A stretch of 64,000 nt of DNA, from NCBI GenBank assembly GCA_963575645.1, contig OY754468.1, positions 3,906,001 through 3,970,000 on the forward strand, in the 5' to 3' direction. The notes below the pieces were generated by a model. The model was not told where the DNA came from, ran no database searches, and was given only the letters and a program-made list of their open reading frames with translations. Positions 33,748 to 44,640 of this stretch are shown piece after piece. Each line of letters opens with the position of its first letter. Position 1 is the first letter of the stretch. Source of the stretch: Xanthostigma xanthostigma. Taxonomy: Eukaryota > Arthropoda > Insecta > Raphidioptera > Raphidiidae. Position numbers and translations under genes: made by a program.

Positions 33748-33951
33748 GTGAGATACACAGGCTTCCGCGACAGGCCTCAAGAGGAGCGTCAAGTGCGCTT
33801 CCAGAACGCGTGCCGCGAGGGTCACACAGAAATAGCGTTCGCGGCAACGGGCACTAATCTGCAGCTGATGTTCACGCCTCCCACTGCGGTGCCCAACGGC
33901 TATGCCACCGCCACCGAAAGAGAATGCGATTTCGATAAAGAACACGGAAAG
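33748..33951 (+). CDS. Core-binding factor subunit beta (Brother/Big brother family), second coding exon
   Basis: Acceptor 'tttgtgcag' joins in phase 0 to the exon at 23444-23620, and the donor AAG|GTAAGT is also phase 0. The 68 residues run from VRYTGFRDRPQ to KEHGK. EERQVRFQNACREGH and FAATGTNLQL are hallmark CBF-beta segments forming strands of the barrel that meets the Runt domain. The insert TPPTAVPNGYATATE is the variable loop before the conserved CDFDKEHGK. Joined, the two exons give 127 residues; the conserved remainder (roughly 60-90 residues, with NGVCV- and DLxRLDGxGCLE-type segments) must be on later exons. I did not find them in the remaining 30 kb. High GC and regular codon use set the exon apart from its surroundings. 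Confidence 0.95.
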
Positions 33952-33984
33952 GTAAGTTATGCTTACATAATATTACTTATCTTA

Positions 33985-34764
33985 TAGGCCCCACTCACGA
34001 TCAAACTTCATGCCACAGTTCAGTGTTCAGTGAAGTTGGACCGATTAATCGAAAGACTGACTGGTACCACACACAGTTCATGCAAACTGCTCATTTTTTT
34101 CAATTTTTTGTGTTCAGTTTGGTTCAGTTGTTGGCATACACTCGTCGAGTATAGATATATAAAATATATATTATATACATACTATAATATTATACTATAG
34201 ATAATTAATAAGAACTAAATGAGTTATTTAAATGGTGAGGATTGGCTGTTCATAGCTATGGGATTGTATTTAAAACAGGGAAATAAGAAAAAAAGAAGAA
34301 TATGGGTGAAAAATTTGTTAGAAATGCGTGATTCAAGAAGTCGTGTTTATTTGATTAATGAATTACATCTTGAACCGCTTGATTGGAATAATTATTTACG
34401 GATGGATGAATTAATTTACAATTATTTACTGGAATTAGTTACCCTATTTATTAAGAACCAGGACACAAATATGCGAAAATCTATTTCTGCACAAGAAAGA
34501 CTTGCAGCAATATTGAGATTTTTGGCTTCTGGTTGTACAAAACACAGAACTCCAAAAACTGAACTGAAAAAAACCCACACACACAGCAGTTTACTTGAAC
34601 ACTGAACACTGAAGTCGTTCAAAAATCAAGATGCATTTGATGAGTTCATGCTTGACTTCAGTGTTGGTTTCAGTGTTTATTTGTCCCACACATTATCATG
34701 CTTCACTGAACTATAAGTTTGAACACTGAACTGTGGCATGAAGTTTGATCGTGAGTGGGGCCTA
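33985..34764 (+). mobile_element. PIF/Harbinger element, internally deleted, 780 bp
   Basis: TTA flanks both sides (33982-33984, 34765-34767), the typical PIF/Harbinger target duplication. Inverted ends of at least 40 bp start TAGGCCCCACTCACGATCAA. It contains the N-terminal part of a Harbinger transposase but not the catalytic DDE core, so it is derived from an autonomous element by internal deletion. It sits just 34 bp downstream of the CBF-beta exon. Confidence 0.9.
34219..34533 (+). pseudogene. Truncated Harbinger transposase, N-terminal part
   Basis: The frame from ATG 34219 gives about 105 residues before leaving the family. RRIWVKNLL at about residues 26-34, then LNNY-like NNYLRMDELIYNYLLELV and KNQDTNMRKSISAQERLA at about 57-96, ending LRFLASG, matches the conserved N-terminal domain of Harbinger nucleases (typically about 350-400 residues). 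The sequence then jumps to unrelated residues up to a stop at about 34605. No catalytic Asp or Glu remains. Not functional as a nuclease, but the frame is still open. Confidence 0.85.
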
Positions 34765-34901
34765 TTAGATTTTAGAACGTGCGTGTGAAAAATGGGTGTT
34801 CGCGAAAGTTCGACTCGTAGATTTCACATCATGGGATTATTATTAACTCTGCCTTGTAACAGGTATATCGTATATTCTAGAAGCAGTTTGATTTGTTAAC
34901 A

Positions 34902-35520
34902 AATTCCAGCCAATTGTGCGACGGGAAATTCCAATTTCAAAAATGTTGACATTTGATTATAATAAAGAAAATAAAAATTCTGATATTGCGTGAGGTGACG
35001 CGGGTAACGGCTAGTATTCAATATGATATTAACTATTCGTTGCCATGGTTACCTACAATGTTCCACGTCATGTAAAAATTAATCAAAACTGACAGATCCG
35101 CATAAAACAAAAGAGCGGCTGATTTTTTTTTAATTTTCAAAATATTTCCGAAACTCTAACGTTTAGAAAAAAAAATTAACAAAAATTTCTTGAAAAAATA
35201 AATAGAACAATACGCCGTTATGAAAAGTATACCATTATTATATAAAAAATACCGTTTTAGCATATATCTCTTCTGCGCATATACGCCGATTTTCCCTAAG
35301 CTCTTCATATTTGCATATCATAATATCCTCCCAAAATTTGGTTTCAATCCGCTCATCCGTTTGACCTGTATCGTGTTCACAGACAAACAGACTCATAGAG
35401 TTTTTCCAAAAATATGTTTTTTGGATTCAGGGGACCTCAAAGCGGAAAGATATTGTAATATTTTTGAAAAGTGAGTTTTGATCTAAACTAGTACCATTCA
35501 GTGGGTTGGAATGGTAAAAC
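34902..35520 (-). repeat. 560-bp dispersed repeat, nearly complete copy
   Basis: It runs from 'ccagccaattgtgcgacggg' to 'cattcagtgggttggaatgg'. One of the longest copies; useful for defining the family's limits. Confidence 0.7.
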
Positions 35521-35640
35521 TAGTTATTTTGAACAGGAGAGGACGTATCTTTAATAACTTCATATTCAAAAATGTGAAGCACTTCATATTCGAGAAAAAC
35601 ATGTATACATCTAATTAAGAAAAATATTTACTGACTAATA

Positions 35641-36172
35641 CAGTAGAATCCGGATAGTACGACTCGTTTATTACGGCCAATCGCTTTTAACGACGTAAAT
35701 GCAACCTCAAGTTTGGTTTTCATAAAACATACTACGAAAGTATGTCCGTTTAGCACGAATCCGGTTAAAGCGACCTGCAACCGCTTTGAGCGCCGTAATT
35801 TATTAAAAATCGTCCGCTTAGAACGACGAGCGTCTTAGAACAATTCATAATTTCAAGGACAAATACTTCGCTTTATCTTACCATCCCTACTACCTTAATG
35901 TAAGTATATTTTGTCACCTTTTGATCAATCACTGCGTTAACTTTGTGTCAACGGATTTTCAATTGAAGAAAACAGTGTTATAATACGTTTTATAGAAGCT
36001 GGTGAATCGAATCTGACTTTTGCGAAGGAATTAGGTGTGTCTTATTCCACAATCAAGAAAAATAAACATAACGTACCTTGTGAAAATTTCACGCCGTTTT
36101 GTGCGTCATCCGGTTAGTACGAAGTAATATCGCCGGTCCCTTAACCGTCGCTCTATCCGGATTCTTATACTG
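35641..36172 (+). mobile_element. pogo/Tigger-type element, internally deleted
   Basis: Starts CAGTAGAATCCGGATAG after TA and ends with the inverse (one base different in spacing) before TA at 36173-36174. It contains a helix-turn-helix remnant related to the pogo/CENP-B N-terminus, which together with the TA target places it in the pogo branch of Tc1/mariner. Confidence 0.75.
35977..36066 (+). pseudogene. Remnant of pogo-type transposase helix-turn-helix
   Basis: The 30-residue stretch from VIIRFIEAGESN through FAKELGVSYSTIKKN fits the Psq-type helix-turn-helix found at the start of pogo, Tigger and CENP-B proteins. The frame opens after a stop at 35938-35940 and soon loses similarity. The second DNA-binding domain and the DDE core are absent. 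Confidence 0.7.
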
Positions 36173-36400
36173 TACATTTTATAGCACATCTTCATAAAGG
36201 ATATACGCTGTATCAAATTGCTTAAGCTAAAAACGTGAGACGCGAAAAAAATACTATTAATAGAAAATAAAGAAATACATGTTTGACGATCTTTTGAACC
36301 ATATAAATAATTTACTATATGAATCATTGTCTATATCTACTCAATGTGCGGTGAGTGAAGGCAACAAAACGTTTCGAAAATATATCTGCATCTCTTTTTA

Positions 36401-36775
36401 GTGTATTTGCCATAAGGCACTTACACTATTGGCGTCGGTCGGATGGCGGGACCTAGGGGTCGGACCAAAATTTCTCGACGTTTCATAACTTTCTAAGAAG
36501 TTTGGCACCATTTTTGGAAAAGTATGTTACAAATTTTATGAAAACACAAGTTTACTGATATAGGTAGATTTACATACTGAAGGGTGTATATAATTTGGTA
36601 CAGATGTTGAATTGATATGTAGTATTGAAATTTAGTAAAAATTGTTGTTTTAAGGGGTGTATTAAGGGGTAATTTTTTTATTTTGTCCAAAAATAAGTTC
36701 ATACAATAGAGCCACACTGCCTATAAAAGCAAATACACTATATTGTCGGCAGGGTTTGGCACTGCGACCCGAGTT
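36401..36775. mobile_element. Element with GTGTATTTGC inverted ends, shorter copy
   Basis: Inverted relative to 13149-13822 and lacking about 300 bp of its middle. The outward tail 'ggcagggtttggcactgcga' is kept. Confidence 0.6.
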
Positions 36776-37150
36776 TTTTTTTCGATGTAATTCTCCGATT
36801 TCTTCGATGATAGGATTGGTTGATGTACTTGCATTCAATCTGAATAAAGTATCTTTGTTTCAAAAACGTTGTCTTTTTCTATGACATTAACATAGGCGTA
36901 CCCAGCTTTTAGCCAAGGAGGAGGCAAATTAGAAAAATCTTAAGTCGGGTCCCCCGTGCTTGTTTTGCCCTTCTGAATACGCCAGTGCTTACGGTTTAAA
37001 AAAGACAGAAGTGTATATTTGCACCCTAATGGTTCGATTGCGATTTTATTCCTATGCTTACAGAATAAAAGTATATGTTTTGAACGCACTACCCGAGCGG
37101 AGTGGGGATGGATTTTATATAAAATGGGTACAATAATATATCATCTATAG

Positions 37151-37656
37151 CAGTGGTTACAAAATTCTTTTGGCCCACGGACCCCTTTTCATAGTCAAAA
37201 CTTGCCCACGGACCCCCTTTCATAGTCAAAACTTTCCCACGGATCCTGCAGGGTAAAAAACTACATAAATGCATAATAGAAAAATTAAAAATTTAACTTT
37301 GATGTCTTGAATGGTAAATGGTGACGTAAAAATAAAATATAAATAAAACATTTTGTTGAAGAAGTATTTATTGAAATTATATAACTTTTGTTTTAAAATG
37401 CAAAATAAATTAATAACTTGGTTGAATCTGATGGGATGTTATAAGTGTATTTATGTAACCGCAAATTCCACGAGTACTAATATCTATAGTCGGTTTCTTT
37501 TTTTTGTGTTAATAAAAATGTGTCGCAATTTTTTTATTTTATATTAAACCTTGCGCGGACCTCCTGACGTTGTTCAGAGACCCCAAAATCGATTTTAATT
37601 TTCCAACGATCCCAGGGACCATTTGGGGTTCGTAGGGACCACTTTGGGAACCACTG
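37151..37656. mobile_element. hAT-type element, 506 bp
   Basis: Ends CAGTGGTTACAAAA and TTTGGGAACCACTG are a classic hAT pattern. 'cccacggacccc' is directly repeated inside the left end. The flanks share TCTATA but do not form a clean 8-bp duplication. Confidence 0.65.
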
Positions 37657-38333
37657 TCTATATACCACGCGGACGAAGACGCGAACAAACCGCTAGTTAG
37701 CATATATAGACTATTATTTTTATAACCCAAACAATAAGTATATTATTTCCTTCAACTTTCTGTGATTATACTTCAACGCGTGTTTTGTGGTAAAAAATGA
37801 CATCTAGCGCCATTCTACAGACACAGATGGTCGCGTGTTCGTTTTCCGGCCAAGAACTTAGCTAACTGACCACATAATTCGTAAAGGAATATACATAGTT
37901 CATTTGTGGTAACAACATATGCCTGACGTATTTCTCTAACAATTTACAATAATTTGTTATTTTTTAGATATAACGAAAAATACTTATAATTAATAAACCA
38001 AAAAACACGCACATTTATATGACTTACTATAAACAACATAATCGTATGGTGTTGTAATTAATGTTTGAAATATTTATTATCAAAAACATTTATTAACTGT
38101 ATAGTGCAAGTTATCAATTTTCCATGTCGAAATTAGTCCATTTTGATCACGATGCGACTGCGAGTTAAGTTTCCTACCACATATATAATAATTACAATAA
38201 TAATAAGAAGCCTTGCCTATTTACTCAATGTGCGGTGAGCGAAGGCAACAAAGCGTATTGAAAATATTATATCTGCATCTCTTTATTCGAAGTAATTCCT
38301 TGGTTATTCCGACAATATATATACAGGGTGTTC

Positions 38334-39220
38334 CTAAAAGGTCTTTACAAAAGCCTACCACATATTCTTCAGGCCAAAACAACTCGATACAAGCAAACTT
38401 ACCTTAGTACAAAGTTGCTTAGTTTGGGCGCTAGACGGCTCTTAAGTTACAATTTTCAAATCGTTTTTGCTTTATAACTTTGAAACGGCTCATGAGATTT
38501 TACTCAAATTTGGTACGTTGGCATAGCTTTATTGGGAAACAAAACCCATATCATAATAATGATGAATATCATTCCATGGGCGTAGAACTTGATTTTTTCG
38601 ATAATTAAACATCTAAAACTTCTACGCCAATGGAAAAAAATCAGTTTGAGTATGAAATATGGATCACGCAACTCATTTACTACAAAAAAGGCACTCTTGA
38701 TAAAATTCGATTACTCTCATAGTTTCGACAAAATTTTAATTTTAGTAATTTAATAGAGCATAATAATTAAATATTAAAACTCTAGTAGGTACCTACTCAA
38801 TTCTGGTAGGGTGGCTGGGTACGCGACAGTGATATTCATACCCAGCCACCCAACCTTTGCTGCTTAAAATACTAAAATTAAAATTTTGTCGAAACTATGA
38901 GAGTAATCGAATTTTATCAAGAGTACCTTTTTTGTAGTAAATGAGTCGCGTGATCCATATTTAATTATCGAGAAAATCAAGTTCTACGCCCATGGAATGA
39001 TATTCATCATTATTATGATATGGGTTTTATTGCCCAATAAAGCTATGCCAACGTACCAAATTTGAGTAAAATCTCATGAGCCGTTTCAAAATTATAAAGC
39101 AAAAACGATTTGAAATCTAGCGCCCAAACTAAGCAACTGAGGTAAGTTTGCTTGTATCGAGTTGTTTTGGCCTGAAGAATATGTGGTAGGCTTTTGTAAA
39201 GACCTTTTAGGGACACCATG
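38334..39220. mobile_element. Large palindromic element, 887 bp, TA-flanked
   Basis: Ends CAGGGTGTTCCTAAAAGG and CCTTTTAGGGACACCATG with TA outside. Arms of nearly 400 bp pair ('gaagaatatgtggtaggctt' and so on). A smaller hairpin of 'ggtggctgggta' and 'tacccagccacc' sits at the tip. No coding content. Confidence 0.75.
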
Positions 39221-39324
39221 TAGATATAGATTATTTTTATGTCGGCTTCCACACTATCTCTAATATTAATATTTTTCGAAAAATAACTCTTATAATTTAG
39301 AGTGATGATGATCCTTTTTGAAAT

Positions 39325-39712
39325 ATTAGAAGATTAAAGGATGAAACCTGGTGGCATAGGATCAATTAAATTGCAAATACCTACTGAACATAATATGCAT
39401 TTTACAGTAACAGTGACTTGTTTAAAATTATATACTGACTTACTTATAGTCAGTATATTATAGTTTTAAACAAGTTACTGTTAACACTCAGTAAAATTAG
39501 TCGTTTTTAAAAATAGTAATTTTAATATTCGTTGATGACATTTTTTATTTTATTTTATCTTTTGCGTAACAATAATACGGAAAAAAAGACAGCATTGATT
39601 CTCCGAATATGGCTGCATAAAGATTTCCGAAACGTTAGAAAATAAAATACATCTTGAGTATTTGCAATTTCATTGATCCTATGCCACCCGGTTTCATCCT
39701 TTAATCTTCTAA
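39325..39712. mobile_element. Inverted-repeat element with inner hairpin
   Basis: TTAGAAGATTAAAGGATGAA faces its inverse near 39710, both followed by 'ggtggcataggatcaat'-type sequence. An inner hairpin lies at about 39412-39483 ('agtaacagtgacttgtttaa'). No coding content. Confidence 0.65.
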
Positions 39713-39968
39713 TTAATATTTTTCAATGTTGAAAATAGGACTCCGCGTGGTCGGCGCTGTGTCGTTACGCTGTCTCGAAACCGGCCGTTGCAAACCAAAA
39801 TTTGTATTTCCCTATAAAATATTTATATTTTTTACTTGATGAAACTTAACCAGTTTAGATCGGGCCCCAATTTGCACCGGAGGACCGGAGCCTTTGGTTG
39901 CGTAGCTACGTCACTGCCAATTCATATTCCCAAAGCAGAATATTCCGGCGGCATGGCTTATACTGTAT

Positions 39969-40113
39969 ATGTTACGGCTAAAGGTAGGTGTGAACATAAA
40001 CTTAAGATTAGCCGGCTAAACTTAGGTTTATCTTTAGCTGCTTCTCGAAGATAAACCTAAGTTTGGCCGGCTAATCTTAAGTTTATGTTCACACCTACCT
40101 TTAGCCGTAACAT
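39969..40113. repeat. Near-perfect 65-bp hairpin
   Basis: 39969-40033 and 40049-40113 pair at 64 of 65 positions, the exception being compatible with a G-U pair, across a 15-base loop. The stem includes 'gattagccggc'. It directly abuts the TA-flanked element that starts at 40131. Confidence 0.85.
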
Positions 40114-40130
40114 ATATACTATATAGTATA

Positions 40131-40958
40131 CAGATTGTATCAAATCAAAACTGTCCATAGAACATTCTGTGTGTAAGACGCAGAGACGATATATAAAGCA
40201 GTAAGTAAAAATGAGATAAATTATCGCTAATAGTTACTGTGGTTACGTAAATAAATAATTACGTACACTGTAAATCTTTTTATCAATTTATCAATTAAAA
40301 CAACTAAACTGTAATATTAATTCGTATTATTATTTATATCTAGTACAAAAGTTTTAACAATACTTTTAATAATTAATTTAATAAAATATGTTCAAAAAGA
40401 CCTCCACGTTCTGCCAAACAATATCCTAATCGATTATAAATATTTTCCCTCACATTGGCTGACATCTCATGGTCAACGGACTGACATGCATTGGAAATCT
40501 GTATTTTCAATTCGTTTAAATTATTAGCTCTATTTTCTTGAAAGCCATAAATTTTGGATTTTAAAAAAATCGGAGATAGGCAACCATTTGATTCAAATTC
40601 TCGTATGACACTGCGAATTGTTATTTTAGACGGAGACAGTCTGTTTTCAAAGGCAGCTACAAATAAATTTATTATGTCGGCGGTTGAATTACCACCATAA
40701 AACCATTATTTGGATTTTTTCCCGAACAGTATAAATAGCCATTTTATCAATAATTTCACTAGTGAATACTGACATTTGATAAAATTGTGATTTTTACTGT
40801 AGAAAACAAAGAGGATACTATCAGATTGTATAATCACAGTAACTAGCTATTAGCGATAATTTATCTCATTCTTATTTACTGCTTTAGTGCTTTATATAAT
40901 ATCGTCTCTGTCTTACACACAGAATGTTCTATGGACCGTTTTGATTTGATACAATCTG
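40131..40958 (-). mobile_element. TA-flanked element with long inverted ends and a broken transposase
   Basis: Ends start CAGATTGTATCAAATCAAAA and pair over more than 110 bp, with TA outside on both sides. It carries a defective transposase-like frame on the minus strand. Confidence 0.75.
40373..40742 (-). pseudogene. Frameshifted, internally deleted transposase-like gene
   Basis: The minus-strand frame starts MAIYTVREKIQIMVLW, breaks by a one-base shift, and continues NSTADIINLFVAAFENRL to KITIRSVIREFES, a helix-turn-helix-like N-terminus. It then passes directly to NELKIQISNACQSVDHEM and ENIYNRLGYCLAERGGLFEH, which resembles the C-terminal end of arthropod mariner/Tc3-like transposases. 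The catalytic middle, normally about 200 residues, is gone. The similarity is recognised from pattern, not a search. Confidence 0.7.
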
Positions 40959-40959
40959 T

Positions 40960-42150
40960 ATACTATGGCGATGCGCCGGTTCCCATGCGTTTCGATCAAT
41001 AAATGCAGCGGCCAGACGCTAAACCGACGCCGGCGTGCCATTGGCTCAGTCTATTGAAGCGTCATAGGAAGCCATTTTGGAAAATGTTAACACATGCTAT
41101 GCACACAATATAACTACATATATACACAATATAAGTAAACTAAAGCATTAGTTAATTGTTTTTATTGTGCCTTTTGTAACATTAAATGGTCTGGTGTTTA
41201 TTTATGTATAATTATTTAGTTTGTTTACAACTTTATAAGTAGTCAAACAATGCCGAGAAATATTTACATAATATGCAGACACTAAAAAGATGATTTACAT
41301 GAGAATAAAATAAATATCTAAAGTATATCGACGCTGTAGGTCTCCAGTTTTCAAAGTCAATCAGCCAGATAAATTTAAGTCGACAGTTTAAAATTCGGTA
41401 GCAATGTTATTTGACGTCCAACAACTCGTTCTACACGTTTTTGTGTATCTGTGACTTGAAATTCTACAGTTATAGATTTATACTTTAACTTTAAATGGCT
41501 TCATATTTCTTAATAATTTATAGTTTCCCATAAATAAATGTATTTTCTCAACAAATCACTTGAATGCCGAATATTCTTTTATTTTACGTAGAAATAGGAA
41601 AGCTCGTTTAAAAAAACTCACTAAGCAACAAAAACTTCATATTAATTCAATTTATTCAACTAAAACCATTGTATAGTTGAAAAAAAGGTTAAAAAGCATA
41701 AACATTTTTGTTGTTACAGACACGTTTTTTAACATATTAAGTACGCTATTCACTATCAGACACAAATCCTTAGAATCAAATATTGAGAACTAATAGATTT
41801 ATCAGATTTTTTTCGAGTAGACAGATAGCTATAAATTACTGTTGATATTTTTTTCCAAATTAAACATTTTGTCTTTTTACTAAAATAATTTTACTATTAG
41901 ACTATTATTCTACAAATTAAAATAGACATGCTGTACGTCTAGGGAGAGAGATTGTGAATTATAGACGCTCAACAGCTGAGGTCATAAGCGTCTATCGCTA
42001 CACGTCTATTTTGAGGGTAGGTACATCTTTTAATTAAAAGTAAAAAATTAAATTTGCTTACTTTAAAAATCGACCATTTACTTACTTAGCCCTTTTATAG
42101 AGATACGGCCTGATTCAACTATAATTATTGTTAATACAACAAACCTGAGT
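40960..42150. other. No gene recognised; locally GC-rich at the left
   Basis: 40965-41090 is GC-rich, with 'ccattggctcag' and 'gccattttgg' words that resemble promoter boxes, but no open frame follows on either strand. The rest is AT-rich. A weak hairpin of 'aaaatagac' and 'gtctatttt' lies at about 41920-42015. Confidence 0.4.
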
Positions 42151-42154
42151 TATT

Positions 42155-42560
42155 TAAAATTACTAGCGGTCCGTCCCGGTTTCACATGGGTGCGATATAG
42201 ATATAATTCTGCAAAATATATTTTGTTTGCGGCCTGGCGTCTAAACTAAGAGTTTTGAGCAAATTCTACCCGATTTGCTTCTGAACTAATGACTTTGAGC
42301 GAATACTAACAGATGTCGCTACTTGGTACTAAACAGGGTTTTTTGTTTGCTTCTGAACTTATAGCTTTGAGTAAACTGTATCAGATGTCGTTACATGTTA
42401 CTAAAACAGTTTTTTTTTTGAGAAAATACCGTAATTTTGTACAAAATATTTAATAAAAACTATCCTATAGCGTAAGTTGCACCTAGCAAGACACATTTAC
42501 AAAATTTCATTAAAATCGGTTTAAAGGTTTTGGAGGACTAAACTAAAACTCCGCTATTTT
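42155..42560 (+). repeat. Retroelement 3' tail-like repeat
   Basis: It starts 'actagcggtccgtcccggtt' and contains diverged internal repeats around 'acttttgagc'- and 'cagatgtcg'-type words. Related starts occur at about 44215, 46025 and 52897. Confidence 0.5.
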
Positions 42561-42837
42561 TAACCGACTTCAACAAAAAGGAGAAGGTTCTGTGTTCGTC
42601 TGTATATATATATATATTTTTTTTTATGTATGTTCACCGATTTCTCCGTCAATTATGGACCGATTTTCAATTTTTTTTTTATTCGAAAGAGTGCACCTCA
42701 GAGGTGGTTCCATCGGAACCAAGTCAGGATCTGATGGTGAAATCCGGAGAAATCGAGGGAAACTCTCAAATTTCAAAGAAACGCATAATGTTTTTTATGT
42801 TTGTTCACCGATTTTTAGTGTTAGATTAACACTAAAA

Positions 42838-43738
42838 AGAGAAAAATAAAATATTTTTAACAAAAAAATTGAACCGACTTCACACTAAAAAGTAAAAAAT
42901 AATTGCGTATTGAAATGTTTTGGAGTCGATGTAGTTCTCGGAATAGATTTCATTTTGGCTGACACCGACTCCAAAACATTTCAATACGCAATTATTTTTT
43001 ACTTTTTAGTGTGAAGTCGGTTCAATTTTTTGACGTAATAACGTCTTATAAATTGATGAATCACCAATATTATAAATTGATAAAACACCGGCTGCATGTA
43101 TGAAAAAGTGTAACGCGTAACGCGTAACGCATAACGCGTAACGTTCCGCCTGACCCTGTGCGTGCTTTTTGCTAATTTCTCGCTCAATTTAAATCAGATC
43201 GGTTTGAAACCAGTCTTAAACGAAAGAGGAGAACATTTTACATAGATTTCGTATAACAGAATTTGCCTAAACAGTTTTTTTATACAAATTTATATAGAAA
43301 AATATTTTATACAAATTTATATAGAAAAATAGCTGTATAAATGCATTGTTGTCTATTGCATGGCGCGCGCGCGACGCGGTCGGTCGTCTTTGTTTGCCGT
43401 ACATGGAAATTAGAAAATAACGTATGTCTTGTCTTAACATGAAAACGGCTGCATTTCTAATGTTTACCTATTTTTTGACATTAGTATTTTGTGATTTGCA
43501 AAGCCTTCTAAGTTAACTATTGGAATAACTAATTATTATTAGAACATAATACTTTGTAAGTTGCAAACGTCACTTTTGACATTTCTTATCATTCCGACAC
43601 CAAGGATAAGCGGATTGAAACCAAATTTTGGGAGGTTTAGGTTATGTATTACGGAATACGTTATCACGTAAAACTATCGTCCGTAAACCGACTTTACAGA
43701 CAACCAATTTTTTTTTTTGTTAAAAATATTTTATTTAC
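42838..43738. repeat. Palindrome with perfect 66-bp arms, interrupted by a poly(A)-tract element
   Basis: 42863-42928 and 42966-43031 are exact inverses ('ttgaaccgacttcacactaa' and so on). The pairing resumes at about 43718 ('gttaaaaatattttattt') beyond an insertion in the T run. The left neighbour ('accgacttcaacaaaaagga') is a sequence common in lepidopteran genomes. Confidence 0.75.
43030..43707 (-). mobile_element. Poly(A)-tract-inserting element, copy 7
   Basis: Starts TTGACGTAATAACGTC and ends ACAGACAACCAA inside the T run of the surrounding palindrome. Near 43113 a small expansion of 'aacgcgt' words replaces the usual aacgttcc. Its interior is unlike that of the copy at 29050. Confidence 0.7.
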
Positions 43739-44039
43739 GTTCCATTGTTTTCTTAGTAAATCTAAAAATAGAAGCTTCTGCATCTTCATTGCTTGATATT
43801 AATTTCATATCCTGAAGCTGTACTCATCATATTATAGTTAAAACGCACAATTTGTAGTATTCTGCTCTTACTTGCTCTTCTGGTGTACTCAATAGATATA
43901 GAGTGAGAGGGTAGTCACACGTCTGAACCATTATAATGCCCGTGAATATCGACTTGCATGTGTCAAATATAGGCAGCCAGTTGGTCGGTATACTAGGGTT
44001 GGGTTTAATGAAGTAAAACTTCTTTTATCGCAGTGATTT

Positions 44040-44236
44040 CAAAATCGTTATATAAAACATCAGTAACCGCTGACATTGCTGTTAATTATTAACGGTAATA
44101 TTATCTCAAAAGTTTTTTTTTTATTGTGACTTTGAGAATTGTATAATAATTATTTAAAACATCAGAAGCACAGCGGGGCTCGAAGTGAAATTTATGTTTG
44201 AATACTTTTATATTGAACTAGCGGTCCGGTCCGGCT
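44040..44236 (+). repeat. Retroelement-associated repeat
   Basis: Shared with 52757-52910: 'gctgttaattattaacggta' through 'atattgaactagcggtccgg'. Confidence 0.55.
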
Positions 44237-44640
44237 CATAGAGATATTAGACTAAAGTACGCGAGTGAGCCGTGAAAGTGTCTGCAATTCAGAGAGAGAA
44301 AAGTTCCTTATCTTTATAGTAACCAATGATCAGAGGCGGCCTTACCCATTGCGAGGCTCCGGGCGGCAGGTCTTTGCGAGGCCCTTTGTCCTTCGTGAAA
44401 ATTATGTGATGCGAAAGTAGGTCTGGTTTTAAATAAAAAAACATAGTTAAAAAATCTATATTTTTTAAAATTTGCTTGGGTTGTTGCGCGAGGCCCCTGC
44501 AAGAGCGAAACCCCGGGCGATTGCCCTGGCCGCTGCTAATGATATTGATACAAAACAATGCTGATTTGAGTAAACATATATAACGATACGGAACGTTTGC
44601 AGCGTTCCCTCTCTCTGAACTGCGAACACTTATACTCGAA
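44237..44640. mobile_element. MITE with CATAGAGATA end, copy 2, interrupted and right-truncated
   Basis: Matches 47659-47884 on both sides of an inserted hAT element (44331-44535). The right terminal CTCTATG is missing. Confidence 0.65.
44331..44535. mobile_element. hAT-type MITE, 205 bp, nested
   Basis: Flanks CCAATGAT and CTAATGAT (8 bp, one mismatch) match the empty site CTAATGAT at about 47744. Starts CAGAGGCGGCCTTACCC and ends CCTGGCCGCTG. Confidence 0.75.

Noticed and set aside
33721-33945. Minus-strand open frame opposite CBF-beta exon 2
   Set aside because: Antisense shadow of the conserved exon.
40965-41090. Promoter of an unseen gene
   Set aside because: It is GC-rich with CCAAT-like and GCCATTTTGG words, but no exon could be found on either side.
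42592-42849. 85-codon open frame
   Set aside because: It is low-complexity sequence in a known-looking lepidopteran repeat ('accgacttcaacaaaaagga').
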